A stretch of DNA of 64,000 nucleotides from Erythrobacteraceae bacterium CCH12-C2 (GTDB lineage Bacteria; Pseudomonadota; Alphaproteobacteria; Sphingomonadales; Sphingomonadaceae). A model generated the notes under the pieces. The model worked only from the letters and a program-made list of their open reading frames with translations, ran no database searches and had not been told where the DNA came from. The stretch covers positions 33,824 through 97,823 of the forward strand of contig LSKF01000136.1 in NCBI GenBank assembly GCA_001556995.1, in the 5' to 3' direction. The translations under genes were made by a program, and so were the position numbers. This document shows, in pieces, positions 54,475 to 64,000 of the stretch. Each line of letters opens with the position of its first letter. Positions within the stretch are counted from its first letter, which is position 1.

Positions 54475-55844
54475 GTCGGGGTTCCTGCGCTCACCGGATC
54501 GGGCGCGGCGGTGTCACACCCGGTAATCACCCCCACCATTTGCCGGAAATGGTGCCCGCGCTTTTCGTAGTCGCGAAACTGGTCATAGCTCGCACAGGCG
54601 GGCGACAGCAGAACCACCTCGCCCAGGCGAGCGGCCTCGGCGCTGCGGCGCACGGCTTCGCTGATCAGCTCGCAGCGCTCAACCCGCACCTGGCCTTCGA
54701 GCAGCCCGGCAAACATCGGCCCCGCTTCGCCCACGGTATAGGCGGCGGCGACATTGCCGAGGTGATCGGCGCAGGCGCCGAGGCCATCTTCTTTGGGTAG
54801 CCCGCCGACAATCCAATGGATGCGCGGGGCGCCGCCATTGATCGCAGGATCGGGCGGGAAGGCCGCGAGCGCGGGGGCGGCGGAGGCGGCGTTGGTGGCC
54901 TTGCTGTCGTTGATGAAGATGACCCCTTCCGCCTCGCACACCCGCTCCATCCGGTGCGGCAGGCCGCGATAGGTAGCAAGGCCATGGGCGATGGCAGCAT
55001 CGGTCAAGCCAAGCTGGCGGCAGATCGCCACCGCCACAGCAGCGTTCTGCGCATTATGCGGCCCGGCGAGCGAGGCCGAGCGCCCTTCGGCAAGGCCCGC
55101 TGCGGCAAGATCATCGGTCTTCACCCGCACCAGCGGCTTGCCCGCCTCCGCCAACCGCGCGGCAATGGCCGTGGTGGGCGCATCCTCGTCGCAGATCACC
55201 GCCGTGCCCTCAGCCTGCATCTGGAACAGGCGTTCCTTGGCGGCGGCATAGGCGGCAAAATCGGCGTAGCGATCAAGGTGATCCGGGGTGATATTGGTCA
55301 GCGCAGCGACATCGCAATCGAGCGTGAAGGTGAGATCGATCTGAAAACTCGACAATTCGAGGACGTAGACCCCGCCTTCCGGCAAGGGCTCCTGCGCCAG
55401 AATGGCCTCGCCAATGTTGCCGCCCATCAGGCAGGGCACGCCCGCCTCGGCCAGAATGTGATGCACCAGCGCGGTGGTGGTCGATTTGCCATTGGTGCCG
55501 GTGATGCCGACGACCTTGTGCGGCGGCAGCGCGGCGCGGGCCATGGCGAAGAGCTCAACGTCGCCAATCACCGGCAGGCCATACTGCCAGGCGTGCGGCC
55601 CGATGGGGTGGGTGTTCAGGGGGACGCCGGGGGAGACCACAACGCCCGCAAAACCGGTAAGATCGAGCTCCAGCGGATCGATCAAGCGGCACCGCCCCAC
55701 GAAGGGTTCACGGGCGATATCCTGACGGTCCCAAGCGACCACGTCGGCCCCGCTGGCGAGCAGCGCCTCAGCCGCCGCCGCGCCGGAGCGGGCAAGGCCC
55801 AGCACCGCGAAGCGCTTGCCAGCAAAGGCGGGGGAGGTGATCAC
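54471..55844 (-). CDS. murD: UDP-N-acetylmuramoylalanine--D-glutamate ligase
   Basis: 457 residues. FAVLGLARSGAAAAEAL opens the substrate domain; the ATP loop is GITGTNGKSTTTAL; LELSSFQIDLT and TNITPDHLDRYADF follow; FINDSKATN is in the C-terminal domain. It adds D-Glu to UDP-MurNAc-L-Ala. It follows mraY by 16 bases and overlaps ftsW by 4. Confidence 0.97.
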   Translation of the reverse strand: MITSPAFAGKRFAVLGLARSGAAAAEALLASGADVVAWDRQDIAREPFVGRCRLIDPLELDLTGFAGVVVSPGVPLNTHPIGPHAWQYGLPVIGDVELFAMARAALPPHKVVGITGTNGKSTTTALVHHILAEAGVPCLMGGNIGEAILAQEPLPEGGVYVLELSSFQIDLTFTLDCDVAALTNITPDHLDRYADFAAYAAAKERLFQMQAEGTAVICDEDAPTTAIAARLAEAGKPLVRVKTDDLAAAGLAEGRSASLAGPHNAQNAAVAVAICRQLGLTDAAIAHGLATYRGLPHRMERVCEAEGVIFINDSKATNAASAAPALAAFPPDPAINGGAPRIHWIVGGLPKEDGLGACADHLGNVAAAYTVGEAGPMFAGLLEGQVRVERCELISEAVRRSAEAARLGEVVLLSPACASYDQFRDYEKRGHHFRQMVGVITGCDTAAPDPVSAGTPT

Positions 55845-55860
55845 GCGGCTCGCCCCTCCC

Positions 55861-56931
55861 CTATCGCAGCTTCAGCGTGGCAAGGCCGATCAGCGCCAGC
55901 ACAATGGCGATGATCCAGAAACGGATCACGACCTTGCTCTCGCTCCAGCCCAATTGTTCAAAATGGTGGTGGATCGGGGCCATCTTGAACACGCGACGGC
56001 CCGTCCGCTTGAACCAGAACACCTGCACGATCACGCTGACCGCTTCGAGCACGAACAGCCCGCCGACAATGGCCAGCACCACCTCGTGATGGCTCGCCAC
56101 CGCAATCGCGCCGAGCGCGCCGCCCAAGGCGAGCGAACCGGTATCGCCCATGAACACTGCGGCAGGCGGCGCGTTGAACCACAGAAAGGCGAGCCCCGCC
56201 CCCATGATCGCCGCACAGAAAATCGCCAGCTCACCTGCGCCCGGTACATGCGGGATGCCGAGATAGTTGCTGAAATCCGCCCGCCCAACGAGATAGGCGA
56301 TGATCGCAAAGGTACCCGCCGCGATGATCACCGGCATGATAGCAAGGCCATCGAGCCCATCGGTGAGGTTCACAGCATTGCCCGCGCCCACGATCACGAA
56401 GGCGGCGAACACGTAATAGGCTGGCCCCAGCGGGATGCTGACCCCTGTCAGGAACGGCAGATAGAGGTTGGTGTTGATCTGGCTGACAATCAGCCACGAC
56501 GCGATCCCCGCCACCGCAAATTCGCCCAGCAGCCGCACCCGCGCGGGCACCCCGGCGTGGCTGTTCTTCGAGACCTTGTCGTAATCATCGAGAAAGCCGA
56601 TCACCCCGAAACCGATGGTGACCGCAAGGCATGCCCAGACGAAGGGGCTGGTAAGATCCATCCACAGCAGCAGCGAAAGCGTCAGCGCGGTCAGGATCAT
56701 CAGCCCGCCCATGGTCGGGGTCCCGCGCTTGGCGAGGTGCGATTGCGGCCCATCCTCGCGGATCGGCTGGCCCTTGCCCTGCCGCACGCGCAAGAGGTTG
56801 ATGAAGCGCGGGCCGATCAGCAGGCCGATCACCAGCGCCGTCATCAAAGTCGCCCCGGCGCGGAAGCTCTGATAGCGCACCAGATTAAGGATGCCTTCGA
56901 AGCCCAGCCACTCGGCAAGCAGATAAAGCAT
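55861..56931 (-). CDS. mraY: Phospho-N-acetylmuramoyl-pentapeptide-transferase
   Basis: 356 residues with about ten transmembrane helices. Active-site motifs: [18 protein letters not shown] (Asp pair), [13 protein letters not shown], and [11 protein letters not shown] with the His-rich [10 protein letters not shown] near the end. It transfers phospho-MurNAc-pentapeptide to undecaprenyl phosphate, forming lipid I. It starts 39 bases after the murF stop. Confidence 0.98.
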   Translation of the reverse strand: MLYLLAEWLGFEGILNLVRYQSFRAGATLMTALVIGLLIGPRFINLLRVRQGKGQPIREDGPQSHLAKRGTPTMGGLMILTALTLSLLLWMDLTSPFVWACLAVTIGFGVIGFLDDYDKVSKNSHAGVPARVRLLGEFAVAGIASWLIVSQINTNLYLPFLTGVSIPLGPAYYVFAAFVIVGAGNAVNLTDGLDGLAIMPVIIAAGTFAIIAYLVGRADFSNYLGIPHVPGAGELAIFCAAIMGAGLAFLWFNAPPAAVFMGDTGSLALGGALGAIAVASHHEVVLAIVGGLFVLEAVSVIVQVFWFKRTGRRVFKMAPIHHHFEQLGWSESKVVIRFWIIAIVLALIGLATLKLR

Positions 56932-56970
56932 GCATTCGTCCTTTGGCGCCTGTTGCCTAGGGCCTCAGCC

Positions 56971-58461
56971 TCAGGTGGCGGTTGCGGTCCCGGCGGGGGC
57001 GTTTTCGGTAAGATGAGACACGAGCCTGCCGAGCCCGATCGAATTGGACCCCTTCACCAGCACCGCATCCCCCTGTGCAAGCCCAAACCGTCCGAGCGCC
57101 GCAATGGCATCGGCAGGCGTTTCGCAATGGGCGAAGCCGGGGGCCTTGCCAAGCGGGTCGGCAGCGGCTTTCCCCAGTTCCTCGGCCAATGCGCGCATCT
57201 CTTGGCCCACAAGAACCGTATAGGCGACCTCAGCCTCGATCAGCGGTTCGGCGAGCTGGCGGTGGAAGGCATCGGCAAAGTCGCCCAGCTCCTTCATGCT
57301 GCCCAGCACCGCGATCCGGCGGGTGGCGGGGGTCGCCGCGAGTGCCTTGAGCGTGGCTCGCATCGAGGCGGGATTGGCATTGTAGCTTTCATCGATCAGC
57401 AGCGCCTCGCCGCCCGCCACCGCAATCCGGTGACGCGCGCCGCGGCCCTTGAGACCGCCCATTTCGGCAAGCGCAAGGCCGGCGCTGGCAAGATCCCCGC
57501 CCGCCGCGCGCACCGCCGCCATGACGCCGAGTGAATTGGCGATCCAGTGCTCGCCGGGTTCGGCGATGGTGTAACAGATGCGCCGGTCGCCGAGGTCAGC
57601 CGTGACGAGCGCGCCGCCGCCTGCTGCCGGGATGGCATCGAGCAATCGCACATCGGCACCCTTGGCCCGGCCGAAGGTGACGACCTTGGCACCGCAGGCG
57701 CGGGCGTGATCAATCAGCCGCGGAGCCCATTCGCTGTCCGCCGGGATCACCGCGACCCCGCCGGGGACCAGCCCGGTGAAGATCTGCGCCTTTTCGTCAG
57801 CGATCGCCTCAAGGCTGCCGAGGTTCTCGATATGCGCAGGCGCGATGGTGGTGATCAGCGCCACGTGGGGGCGCACATGGGCCGAGAGCGGCGCGATTTC
57901 GCCTGCGTGGTTCATTCCCATCTCAAACACGCCGAACTTGGCCCGGGCTGGCATCCGGGCGAGGCTCAGCGGCACGCCGACATGGTTGTTGTAGCTGCGG
58001 ACCGAGCGATGCGCTGCGCCGCGGCTGGCGCGGTCGAGGCAGGCGAAGATCGCCTCTTTCATGCCGGTTTTGCCGACTGAACCGGTGATTCCGATCCGCA
58101 CCGCTTCTATCGCCCGGTCGCGCGCGGCATGGGCGAGCGCATGGAGCGCGGCTGTGGTGTCTTCCACCAGCACGTGGGGGAAATCGACCGGACGATCCGT
58201 GATCGCGGCGACTGCGCCCTTTTCAAAGGCGGCGGCGATGAAGCGGTGGCCGTCCATGGCCTCGCCCTTCAAGGCGACGAAGACATCCCCTGGCTTCACA
58301 TCGCGCGAGTCCATCTCGACGCCCGCCGCCTGAAAATCATGGCTGGCGACCCCGCCAGTAGCTGCTGCAATCTCGGCTGCGCTCCACAGCGCAAGCGGCA
58401 GCGTATCACGTGCAATGACCGGCCAATGATGCAGCAACGGGTGGGCAACGGGCACGTTCAT
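56971..58461 (-). CDS. murF: UDP-N-acetylmuramoyl-tripeptide--D-alanyl-D-alanine ligase
   Basis: 496 residues from ATG 58461, sharing one base with the murE stop (TGATG); a Met at 58482 lies inside murE. The ATP loop is GITGSVGKTGMKEAI, the Gly-rich form common in alphaproteobacteria. Later signatures are SYNNHVGVPLSL, FEMGMNHAGEI and DESYNANPASMRA. It adds D-Ala-D-Ala to the tripeptide, completing the cytoplasmic precursor. Confidence 0.97.
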   Translation of the reverse strand: MNVPVAHPLLHHWPVIARDTLPLALWSAAEIAAATGGVASHDFQAAGVEMDSRDVKPGDVFVALKGEAMDGHRFIAAAFEKGAVAAITDRPVDFPHVLVEDTTAALHALAHAARDRAIEAVRIGITGSVGKTGMKEAIFACLDRASRGAAHRSVRSYNNHVGVPLSLARMPARAKFGVFEMGMNHAGEIAPLSAHVRPHVALITTIAPAHIENLGSLEAIADEKAQIFTGLVPGGVAVIPADSEWAPRLIDHARACGAKVVTFGRAKGADVRLLDAIPAAGGGALVTADLGDRRICYTIAEPGEHWIANSLGVMAAVRAAGGDLASAGLALAEMGGLKGRGARHRIAVAGGEALLIDESYNANPASMRATLKALAATPATRRIAVLGSMKELGDFADAFHRQLAEPLIEAEVAYTVLVGQEMRALAEELGKAAADPLGKAPGFAHCETPADAIAALGRFGLAQGDAVLVKGSNSIGLGRLVSHLTENAPAGTATAT

Positions 58462-59936
58462 CAGCACTGCCCTCCGGCGCATTGGCGCGCCACTTCGACA
58501 TCGTCGAAAGCTTCAATTCGCATGGTATCTCCAGACCCGAAAATTTGTCCCTGCTCGTGCCCCTTGCCAGCAATGAGCACAATGTCGTTGGCCCCGGCTT
58601 CCCCAATCGCGGCGGCAATCGCGGCGCGGCGGTCGCCAATTTCGCGGGCCTTCCCCCCTGTACCTGCGAGGATGGCGGCGCGGATGCTGGCGGGGTCTTC
58701 GCTGCGGGGGTTATCGTCGGTGACGATGGCAAGATCAGCGGCGCGCGCGGCGACTTGGCCCATCTGCGGGCGCTTGCCTGCATCGCGGTCCCCGCCCGCG
58801 CCGAACACGACAATCAGCCGCCCGCCGAGGGCGACGTGTGGGCGCAGCGCGGCGATGGCGGCTTCGAGCGCGTCGGGGGTGTGGGCATAGTCGACATAGG
58901 CAGGCGCGCCCGCCGAATTGAGGGCCGCACGTTCCAACCGCCCGCGCACCGGTTGCAGGCGGGAGAGCGCATCGAACACCGTGCTCAAGCTCACCCCGGT
59001 CGCCAGCGCGAGGCCAGCCGCAACCAGAGCGTTGGCCGCCTGATAGGCCCCGATCAGCGGCAGATTGACCTTGCGCGCCTCACCTTGATGTTCGATGTGA
59101 AGAAGCTGCCCCAACTGCCCGGGTTCGCGTGAAATGAGCCGCAGGAAGCTGCCGCCCTCGCCCACGGTCAGCACTGTGAGCCCCCGCGCTTCGGCCTCGG
59201 CAATCGCCCGCGCGGTCCACTCCGACCCGTCGCCCGCATCATGGATCACGGCCGGACTGCCGGGCGCGACCACCTCGGTGAACAGCCGCATCTTGGCAGC
59301 GAAGTACGCTTCCATCGTGCCGTGGTAATCGAGATGGTCACGGCTGAAATTGGTGAACGCCGATGCCGATACCGTGAGGCCCTCGTTGCGATACTGGTCA
59401 AGCCCGTGGCTCGAGGCTTCGTAGGCGACATGGGTCACGCCTTCGCGCGCGAGGCCGCTCATGTTGGCGAGGAAGGTGACGATGTCGGGTGTGGTGAGCC
59501 CGGTCGACACGCTGCCGTCGGGCGTGGTCACGCCAAGCGTCCCGATGCTCGCCGCGCGCTCACCCGCCATACGCCAGATCTGGCGGGTCATCTCCACGGT
59601 CGAGGTCTTGCCGTTGGTCCCCGTCACCGCAACGATGGTCGCAGGCACAGGCGCAAAGAACCCCGCCGCCAGTCGGGCAAAGGCGCGGCGGGGCACAGCA
59701 TCAGCAATGTGGAGCGCGCCCGCAACCTGCGCCTCGGGCCGCGCCACCACCGCAATCGCACCTGCCTCCACCGCCGCCGGGATGAAATCTTCGCCATTGA
59801 CGCTCGCGCCCTGAAACGCGCCGAACACGGTGCCGGGGGCGACCTTGCGGTGGTCGATCGCAAAGCCCGTCACGGTCGCATCCGCGCCCGACGCTCCCTC
59901 AAGCCCCGCGCGCTGCATCACTTCGGCCAGCCGCAT
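58461..59936 (-). CDS. murE: UDP-N-acetylmuramoyl-L-alanyl-D-glutamate--2,6-diaminopimelate ligase
   Basis: 491 residues. The ATP loop is VTGTNGKTSTVEM; YEASSHGLDQYR and NFSRDHLDYHGTMEAY follow; DDNPRSEDP is the motif of meso-diaminopimelate-specific enzymes, so the peptidoglycan is expected to be the DAP type. Both ends overlap neighbours by one base (TGATG). Confidence 0.97.
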   Translation of the reverse strand: MRLAEVMQRAGLEGASGADATVTGFAIDHRKVAPGTVFGAFQGASVNGEDFIPAAVEAGAIAVVARPEAQVAGALHIADAVPRRAFARLAAGFFAPVPATIVAVTGTNGKTSTVEMTRQIWRMAGERAASIGTLGVTTPDGSVSTGLTTPDIVTFLANMSGLAREGVTHVAYEASSHGLDQYRNEGLTVSASAFTNFSRDHLDYHGTMEAYFAAKMRLFTEVVAPGSPAVIHDAGDGSEWTARAIAEAEARGLTVLTVGEGGSFLRLISREPGQLGQLLHIEHQGEARKVNLPLIGAYQAANALVAAGLALATGVSLSTVFDALSRLQPVRGRLERAALNSAGAPAYVDYAHTPDALEAAIAALRPHVALGGRLIVVFGAGGDRDAGKRPQMGQVAARAADLAIVTDDNPRSEDPASIRAAILAGTGGKAREIGDRRAAIAAAIGEAGANDIVLIAGKGHEQGQIFGSGDTMRIEAFDDVEVARQCAGGQC

Positions 59937-61660
59937 CAGTGCTTGTCCACCAGATAGCGCAGGTCCGAGATATCAACGTCGCGGGTTTCATCGGGCTGCA
60001 CGCCCAGCATGGGGCCGATGCGCGGCACCAACTTGCCCACCACCGGCGCGGCGGTGAAGGCGGCGGTGCGCTGGAAGCTGCTGGCGAGTGTGCCGGTCGG
60101 CTCGTCGACCACCACCACAATCACATAGCGCGGCGCATCCAGCGGGAAAGCGGCGGCGAAGGAGGAGACGATCTTGTTGCGGTGATAGACCCCGTTCTCG
60201 TTCTTGTCAGCCGACCCGGTCTTGCCCCCAACCCGATACCCCGGCGCATCGGCGCTGCGGCCGGTGCCGTAAAGCGAGATCATGCGCAGCATCTGGCGCA
60301 TCCGGTGCGAGGTCGATTCCTTGAACACCCGCCGCCCGCGCGGCACTTCAGTCGGCGCAAGCTTCATCATTGTTGCCGGACGCCAGACCCCGCCATTGAC
60401 CATCGCCGCATAGGCGCTGGCGAGATGCAGCGGAGTAACAGCGAGGCCGTGGCCGTAGCTCACGGTCATGTTGGTCACCCGGCTCCATTTGCCCTTGGGC
60501 CAAAGCGGGCGACCGCGCGCGGGCAGTTCGATGAACGGGCGGGTGTCCATACCCAGATCAATCATGGTCTGGCGCAAGCGTTCCGCGCCCAGTTGATCGG
60601 CCACGCGCGCGGTGACGGTGTTGGACGAATAGACCAGCGCCTGCGGCACATTTAGCGTCGCGCCCTTGGGCTTCATGTCCTTGATCGTGCTGCGCCCGAC
60701 CGTGACCGGGGTCGCATCCCAAGCCCGGCCCAGATCGCGCACAACGCCGGCATCAATGGCGGCGGCGATGCTGATCGGCTTGAAGGTTGAGCCCAGCTCA
60801 TAGACGCCGTTGGTGGCGCGGTTGAAGACGTTCGTGGCCCCGCTGGCGCCCGCCGTGTTCGGATCGAATTCCGGCAGGCTCGCCATCGCCATCACTTCAC
60901 CCGTATCGGCATCGAGCACGATGCCAGCCGCACCAATCGCGTTGGTGGCGAGCATCCCCTTGCGCAGCTCGTCCTCGAGCGCACCCTGCACACGCACGTC
61001 GATCGACAGCGCCACAGGCTCACTGCGCTGATCGGGGTGGGTGAGGCGCTGCTCAAGCACCTGCTCCATCCCGAGCTTGCCGCCCTCATCCTCGACCACG
61101 TAGCCAAGCGCATGTGCGGCGAGCGAGCCTTGCGGGTAATAGCGGTCGGTCTCGCGCGGGATTTCCAACGCGATTTCGCCCAGCGCGAACACCCGGTTGG
61201 CTTCTTCGGGCAGAATGCGGCGGCGCAGATAGCCCGCCCGGCCCGAAGCAAGGCGGCGGGCCATGCGCGCTTCATCAATATCGGGGAAGATCGCCTTCAA
61301 TTCGCGCGCAACCGCTTCGGGCGAGCGCACCAGCGGGGTGCCATTATCCCCCATCGCCTTGGGATCAAACCACAAGGCATAGGCCGGGAAGGCGCGCGCC
61401 AGGGGTACGCCGTGACGATCCGTAATCTCACCGCGCGGGGGCAGCAGTGCATCTTCGAGGCTGGTGCGCTGCGGGGCATGGCCGACAAAGCCGAGCGCGG
61501 CGATCCGCAGCAGCGCCATCAACGTGACCAGCGCAAACCCCAGCGCGATGCACAGCACCCGCACGCGTGCGGTCCAGAGCAATTGCGTGCGCAGCTGGAC
61601 CAGTTGGCCTCGGCCTGCAGGAATGGTGGGGACAGCAGCGCGGGCCGCCATCATGTTCAT
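59936..61660 (-). CDS. ftsI: Septal transpeptidase FtsI (penicillin-binding protein 3)
   Basis: 574 residues. One transmembrane helix at about 32-55 (VRVLCIALGFALVTLMALLRI), a pedestal domain (RGEITDRHGVPLA), then the transpeptidase with the three motifs in order: STFK in YELGSTFKPI, SSN in YSSNTVTAR, KTG in VGGKTGSADK. It cross-links septal peptidoglycan with FtsW. ATG 61660 overlaps the ftsL stop; a second Met two codons on is possible. Confidence 0.97.
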   Translation of the reverse strand: MNMMAARAAVPTIPAGRGQLVQLRTQLLWTARVRVLCIALGFALVTLMALLRIAALGFVGHAPQRTSLEDALLPPRGEITDRHGVPLARAFPAYALWFDPKAMGDNGTPLVRSPEAVARELKAIFPDIDEARMARRLASGRAGYLRRRILPEEANRVFALGEIALEIPRETDRYYPQGSLAAHALGYVVEDEGGKLGMEQVLEQRLTHPDQRSEPVALSIDVRVQGALEDELRKGMLATNAIGAAGIVLDADTGEVMAMASLPEFDPNTAGASGATNVFNRATNGVYELGSTFKPISIAAAIDAGVVRDLGRAWDATPVTVGRSTIKDMKPKGATLNVPQALVYSSNTVTARVADQLGAERLRQTMIDLGMDTRPFIELPARGRPLWPKGKWSRVTNMTVSYGHGLAVTPLHLASAYAAMVNGGVWRPATMMKLAPTEVPRGRRVFKESTSHRMRQMLRMISLYGTGRSADAPGYRVGGKTGSADKNENGVYHRNKIVSSFAAAFPLDAPRYVIVVVVDEPTGTLASSFQRTAAFTAAPVVGKLVPRIGPMLGVQPDETRDVDISDLRYLVDKH

Positions 61661-62214
61661 TCGCCCGCCCCCGCGAGGCTAGCCTTGGCGCTTTGCGCGC
61701 GTGCCGGGCGGATCGGCGAGGCGTCGATCAGGAAGTCACCAAAGGCTTCGGTGAACACCGCGCCGGCATCTTTCTGGCTTGCAGCCAGAGCCAGCGTCAC
61801 CGGCGCGCCCGAGACAGGCGAGCGCATCGGCGCAGCCTTCTCAGGAGGCGCCGACGTGTTGTCTCCATCGCCCACGTCAGCCCGAGCCAGCCGGATCGGT
61901 GTTGGCGCATCGGGGCCGAGGCGCTGACCCAAGCTTGCCAATTGGCGCTCGCCATCAAGGAACTGGCGCGCACGCGGCGCACCATAGCCGAACTCGACCG
62001 TGTTCCACTCGGCCAGCTGGCGCTGGCTGGCGCGCGTTTCGAACTCGGTTTCCAGCAGCAGCGTCTCGCGCTGGAGCGCGATCAGCTGGCGCTCTGCCAG
62101 CAGCACCTCGCTTTTGACGGCATGAACCTTGAAACTGAGGATGGTCACCAGCGCGAAGCATATCGCCAGCACCGCAGCCCACCCCAGCGAACGCGCCTGA
62201 TTGCGGCTGATCAT
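61657..62214 (-). CDS. ftsL: Cell division protein FtsL
   Basis: 185 residues, longer than the ~100-120 usual for FtsL. A short N-terminus precedes one transmembrane helix ([20 protein letters not shown]), then a coiled-coil region ([25 protein letters not shown]). The extra ~90 residues are Pro/Ala-rich with no recognised domain. Identification rests on position between rsmH and ftsI plus the membrane-coiled-coil layout. It would join FtsQ/FtsB in activating FtsWI. Confidence 0.85.
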   Translation of the reverse strand: MISRNQARSLGWAAVLAICFALVTILSFKVHAVKSEVLLAERQLIALQRETLLLETEFETRASQRQLAEWNTVEFGYGAPRARQFLDGERQLASLGQRLGPDAPTPIRLARADVGDGDNTSAPPEKAAPMRSPVSGAPVTLALAASQKDAGAVFTEAFGDFLIDASPIRPARAQSAKASLAGAGE

Positions 62215-63152
62215 GCGGCCATGCTCCTTGCCGGGGCGCCAGTGCGGATCGCATGGCGCAAGGTGGACGAACGCGCGCGCGGGTTGCGCACGATCTCGGT
62301 TTCAGTGGGACGAATACCTTTGGAAACTTGCGCAAAGGTAGGCGCAGGACCGGGCATTTCCCCGGGCAAGTGGCGCGACACCGCACGCCCTGCGCCGCTG
62401 CGCTCACGCAGGAAGTGCTTGACGATGCGGTCTTCAAGGCTGTGGAAACTCACCACCGCGAGCACGCCGCCTTCGCCCAGCAGCGCCTCCGCCGCCGCGA
62501 GCCCGGCTTCAAGCTCGCCCAACTCGTCGTTCACATGGATGCGCACCGCCTGGAAGGTGCGGGTCGCCGGGTCCTTTTTGTCATGCGGCTTGTAGCCCAG
62601 AGCGCGGCGCACCACGCGGGCGAGTTCGCCCGTGGTTGCCAGCGGGCGCGCAGCGACAATCGCACGGGCCACCCGGCGCGACTGGCGCTCCTCGCCATAG
62701 CGGTAGAGCACATTGGCAATTGCTTCCTCATCAGCGGTGTTGAGGAAATCGGCGGCGCTTTCGCCGTCCTGGCTCATGCGCATGTCGAGCGGGCCATCAT
62801 GCATGAAGGCAAAGCCCCGCTCGCCCTGGTCGAGCTGCATCGAGGAGACGCCAATATCCATCACCACCGCGTCAACCTGCGTGACGCCGATCGCGGCCAG
62901 CTCGGCCTGCATCGCCGAAAAGCGCGCGGGGTGCAGCGCAAGGCGGCCTTCGTACTGCGCCACCATCACCTGCCCCGCCGCAATCGCATCGGGATCGCGG
63001 TCAAACGCATGGACGGTTGCGCCGGCCTCAAGCAGCGCGGCGGTATAACCACCTGCACCGAAGGTCGCATCGACGATGATCATGCCGGGGCGCGGTGCGA
63101 GTGCAGCGACGACTTCATCGAGCAGCACGGGGATATGGGGCGCAGCGCTCAT
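62211..63152 (-). CDS. rsmH: 16S rRNA (cytosine-1402-N4)-methyltransferase
   Basis: 313 residues from ATG 63152, sharing a base with the mraZ stop (TGATG). [13 protein letters not shown] at the start, [17 protein letters not shown] for SAM binding, [22 protein letters not shown], and [19 protein letters not shown] are family signatures. It methylates C1402 in the ribosomal P site. Also called mraW. Confidence 0.97.
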   Translation of the reverse strand: MSAAPHIPVLLDEVVAALAPRPGMIIVDATFGAGGYTAALLEAGATVHAFDRDPDAIAAGQVMVAQYEGRLALHPARFSAMQAELAAIGVTQVDAVVMDIGVSSMQLDQGERGFAFMHDGPLDMRMSQDGESAADFLNTADEEAIANVLYRYGEERQSRRVARAIVAARPLATTGELARVVRRALGYKPHDKKDPATRTFQAVRIHVNDELGELEAGLAAAEALLGEGGVLAVVSFHSLEDRIVKHFLRERSGAGRAVSRHLPGEMPGPAPTFAQVSKGIRPTETEIVRNPRARSSTLRHAIRTGAPARSMAA

Positions 63153-63646
63153 CAGGCGGCACCCTTGCGCGCAGCGGCGACGAGCTTGGCGCAAGCCGCC
63201 TGCGCACTTTTCCATTCCGGGCCCATCCGGTCGAGTTCCGCCGGGTTCCAGACGAAGAAGAAATCGCCCGCACCCTGAAAATAGAGGCCATCGCCGACCT
63301 TGCCCAATTCGCGCAGATGCTCGGGCATGACAAAGCGGCCGCTATCGTCAAACGGGAGCTGTTCGAAGCCGAATAGCTGCTGGGCGCGGACATCGCGGTC
63401 AAAATCGGCAAGGCCAAGGCGGATGGCGCGCTCTTCCTCGCGGTCGAGCTGGGCGCTGAGCTGTTCGGTGCGCGAGAGGCCAAAGCCGATCAGGCAGTCA
63501 AAGCGGTCATGCGCGGCAAGGCACAGCACGCGGTTGCCGCCGGAGCTTTCCTTCACGGCCTTGCGGAAGGCGGGCGGCAGGACAAAACGGCTCTTCTCGC
63601 CCGCGGGCGAGAAAGCTTGGCCATTATATCCTCCAAAGGCAGACAC
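63152..63646 (-). CDS. mraZ: Transcriptional regulator MraZ
   Basis: 164 residues with two SpoVT-AbrB-type halves. [14 protein letters not shown] in the first and [15 protein letters not shown] in the second carry the conserved R-x2-(L/M)-P cores. It binds repeats upstream of its own gene and controls the dcw cluster in other bacteria. It is the first gene of the cluster, and candidate operator repeats lie about 180 bases upstream. Confidence 0.95.
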   Translation of the reverse strand: MSAFGGYNGQAFSPAGEKSRFVLPPAFRKAVKESSGGNRVLCLAAHDRFDCLIGFGLSRTEQLSAQLDREEERAIRLGLADFDRDVRAQQLFGFEQLPFDDSGRFVMPEHLRELGKVGDGLYFQGAGDFFFVWNPAELDRMGPEWKSAQAACAKLVAAARKGAA

Positions 63647-64000
63647 GTGCCTTTAATCCCCTCTTGCCCCGTTGCCACGGGCCTTCCCTGCGAAAGCCCG
63701 CCCACAGTTCAGACACGCCTTCCCCGCCACCGATCCCGCGCGAGCGGAAGCGGTGCTCCGGCCCCACCAGCCGGACGCATTGCACATGAGGCATGTCTGA
63801 TGGCCTCCGGTAATATCGGGGAAGCCTGCGGGATAAAAGGGATTTTTGCGGGAAATCGCGGGATAAGTTGCTATAACATTGATTTATATCATTTTACATG
63901 TTTTTCGCACGCGCCCTTTCCCACCGTATTCTATCGAAAAACCTCCGCATTTTTGCGCAATATCCGGGGTTTTCCCGCGCTTTCCCCGCCATCACGCGAC
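63647..64000. other. dcw leader and upstream region, no gene seen
   Basis: 354 bases up to the window end with no convincing ORF. It has an AT-rich tract at about 63868-63960 and the direct repeats at 63828-63867. The dcw promoter is expected here. I could not fix a -35/-10 pair. Confidence 0.6.
63828..63867 (+). promoter_or_regulatory. Four 10-bp direct repeats, candidate MraZ operator
   Basis: GCGGGATAAA, AGGGATTTTT, GCGGGAAATC and GCGGGATAAG follow each other with an exact 10-base period; each carries GGGA at the same place. MraZ sites in other bacteria are TGGG-type direct repeats at the same 10-base spacing. The motifs read on the strand opposite to mraZ transcription. A further pair with GGGGAAAG/GGGAAAA spacing occurs nearer the window end on the minus strand. 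Confidence 0.6.

Noticed and set aside
55816..57534. 572-codon open frame on the plus strand opposite mraY and murF
   Set aside because: Translation is rich in His, Arg, Gln and Asp without domains, and it mirrors conserved cell-wall genes. It is a codon-bias shadow.

Overview
The window is a high-GC alphaproteobacterial chromosome segment. It most resembles the order Sphingomonadales, family Erythrobacteraceae (Erythrobacter/Porphyrobacter type). The reasons are the protein sequences overall, the DUF2849 and DUF934 sulfite-reductase neighbours, the ybjN-proC pair, the DUF1800/DUF1501 pair, the dispersed palindromic repeats, and adjacent malonyl-CoA reductase and propionyl-CoA synthase genes, which I know from some aerobic anoxygenic phototrophs of this family. 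The assignment is by recognition; no search was run.

Layout. 1-3.3 kb: the end of a zinc-binding dehydrogenase gene, a methyltransferase, an L-asparaginase and tRNA-Val(UAC). 3.7-7.1 kb: a secreted DUF1800/DUF1501 pair. 7.4-12.0 kb: a four-gene tripartite export operon (outer-membrane factor, adaptor, ATPase, permease). 12.3-22.5 kb: accA, mcr and pcs, all on the minus strand. This set can make malonyl-CoA (with AccBCD from elsewhere) and reduce it through 3-hydroxypropionate to propionyl-CoA, the first half of the 3-hydroxypropionate bicycle. It is the most notable system here. 22.8-25.6 kb: a PAS-GGDEF-EAL-PilZ cyclic-di-GMP protein, a parS-like site and queF. 26.5-32.5 kb: sulfur metabolism (mercaptopyruvate sulfurtransferase, metC, siroheme methyltransferase, DUF2849, sulfite reductase, DUF934, an iron-sulfur APS/PAPS reductase). 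33.2-36.3 kb: obgE, proB and an NAD-dependent epimerase. 36.5-38.8 kb: a BtuB-like TonB receptor under a cobalamin riboswitch. 38.77-39.1 kb: an unusual run of short perfect hairpins, a 23-bp hairpin and a tRNA-Ala(CGC) with a poorly paired anticodon stem. 39.2-44.3 kb: a lipoprotein, a Bax-inhibitor-1 family protein, proC, ybjN and a TPR/SPOR protein.

44.4-63.6 kb is a complete division and cell-wall (dcw) cluster on the minus strand: mraZ-rsmH-ftsL-ftsI-murE-murF-mraY-murD-ftsW-murG-murC-murB-ddl-ftsQ-ftsA-ftsZ. Most junctions overlap by 1-4 bases (ATGA, TGATG), so translation is probably coupled. It makes the UDP-muramyl pentapeptide, lipid I and lipid II, and the divisome. Two control regions stand out. 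One is four 10-bp direct repeats upstream of mraZ (a candidate MraZ operator). The other is three CCTTATCC motifs exactly 51 bp apart between ftsA and ftsZ, the middle one being a perfect DnaA box.

Palindromic repeats of at least four types are scattered in intergenic gaps. One is inserted in frame inside the sulfite reductase gene. No CRISPR array, transposase, integrase or rRNA was seen.
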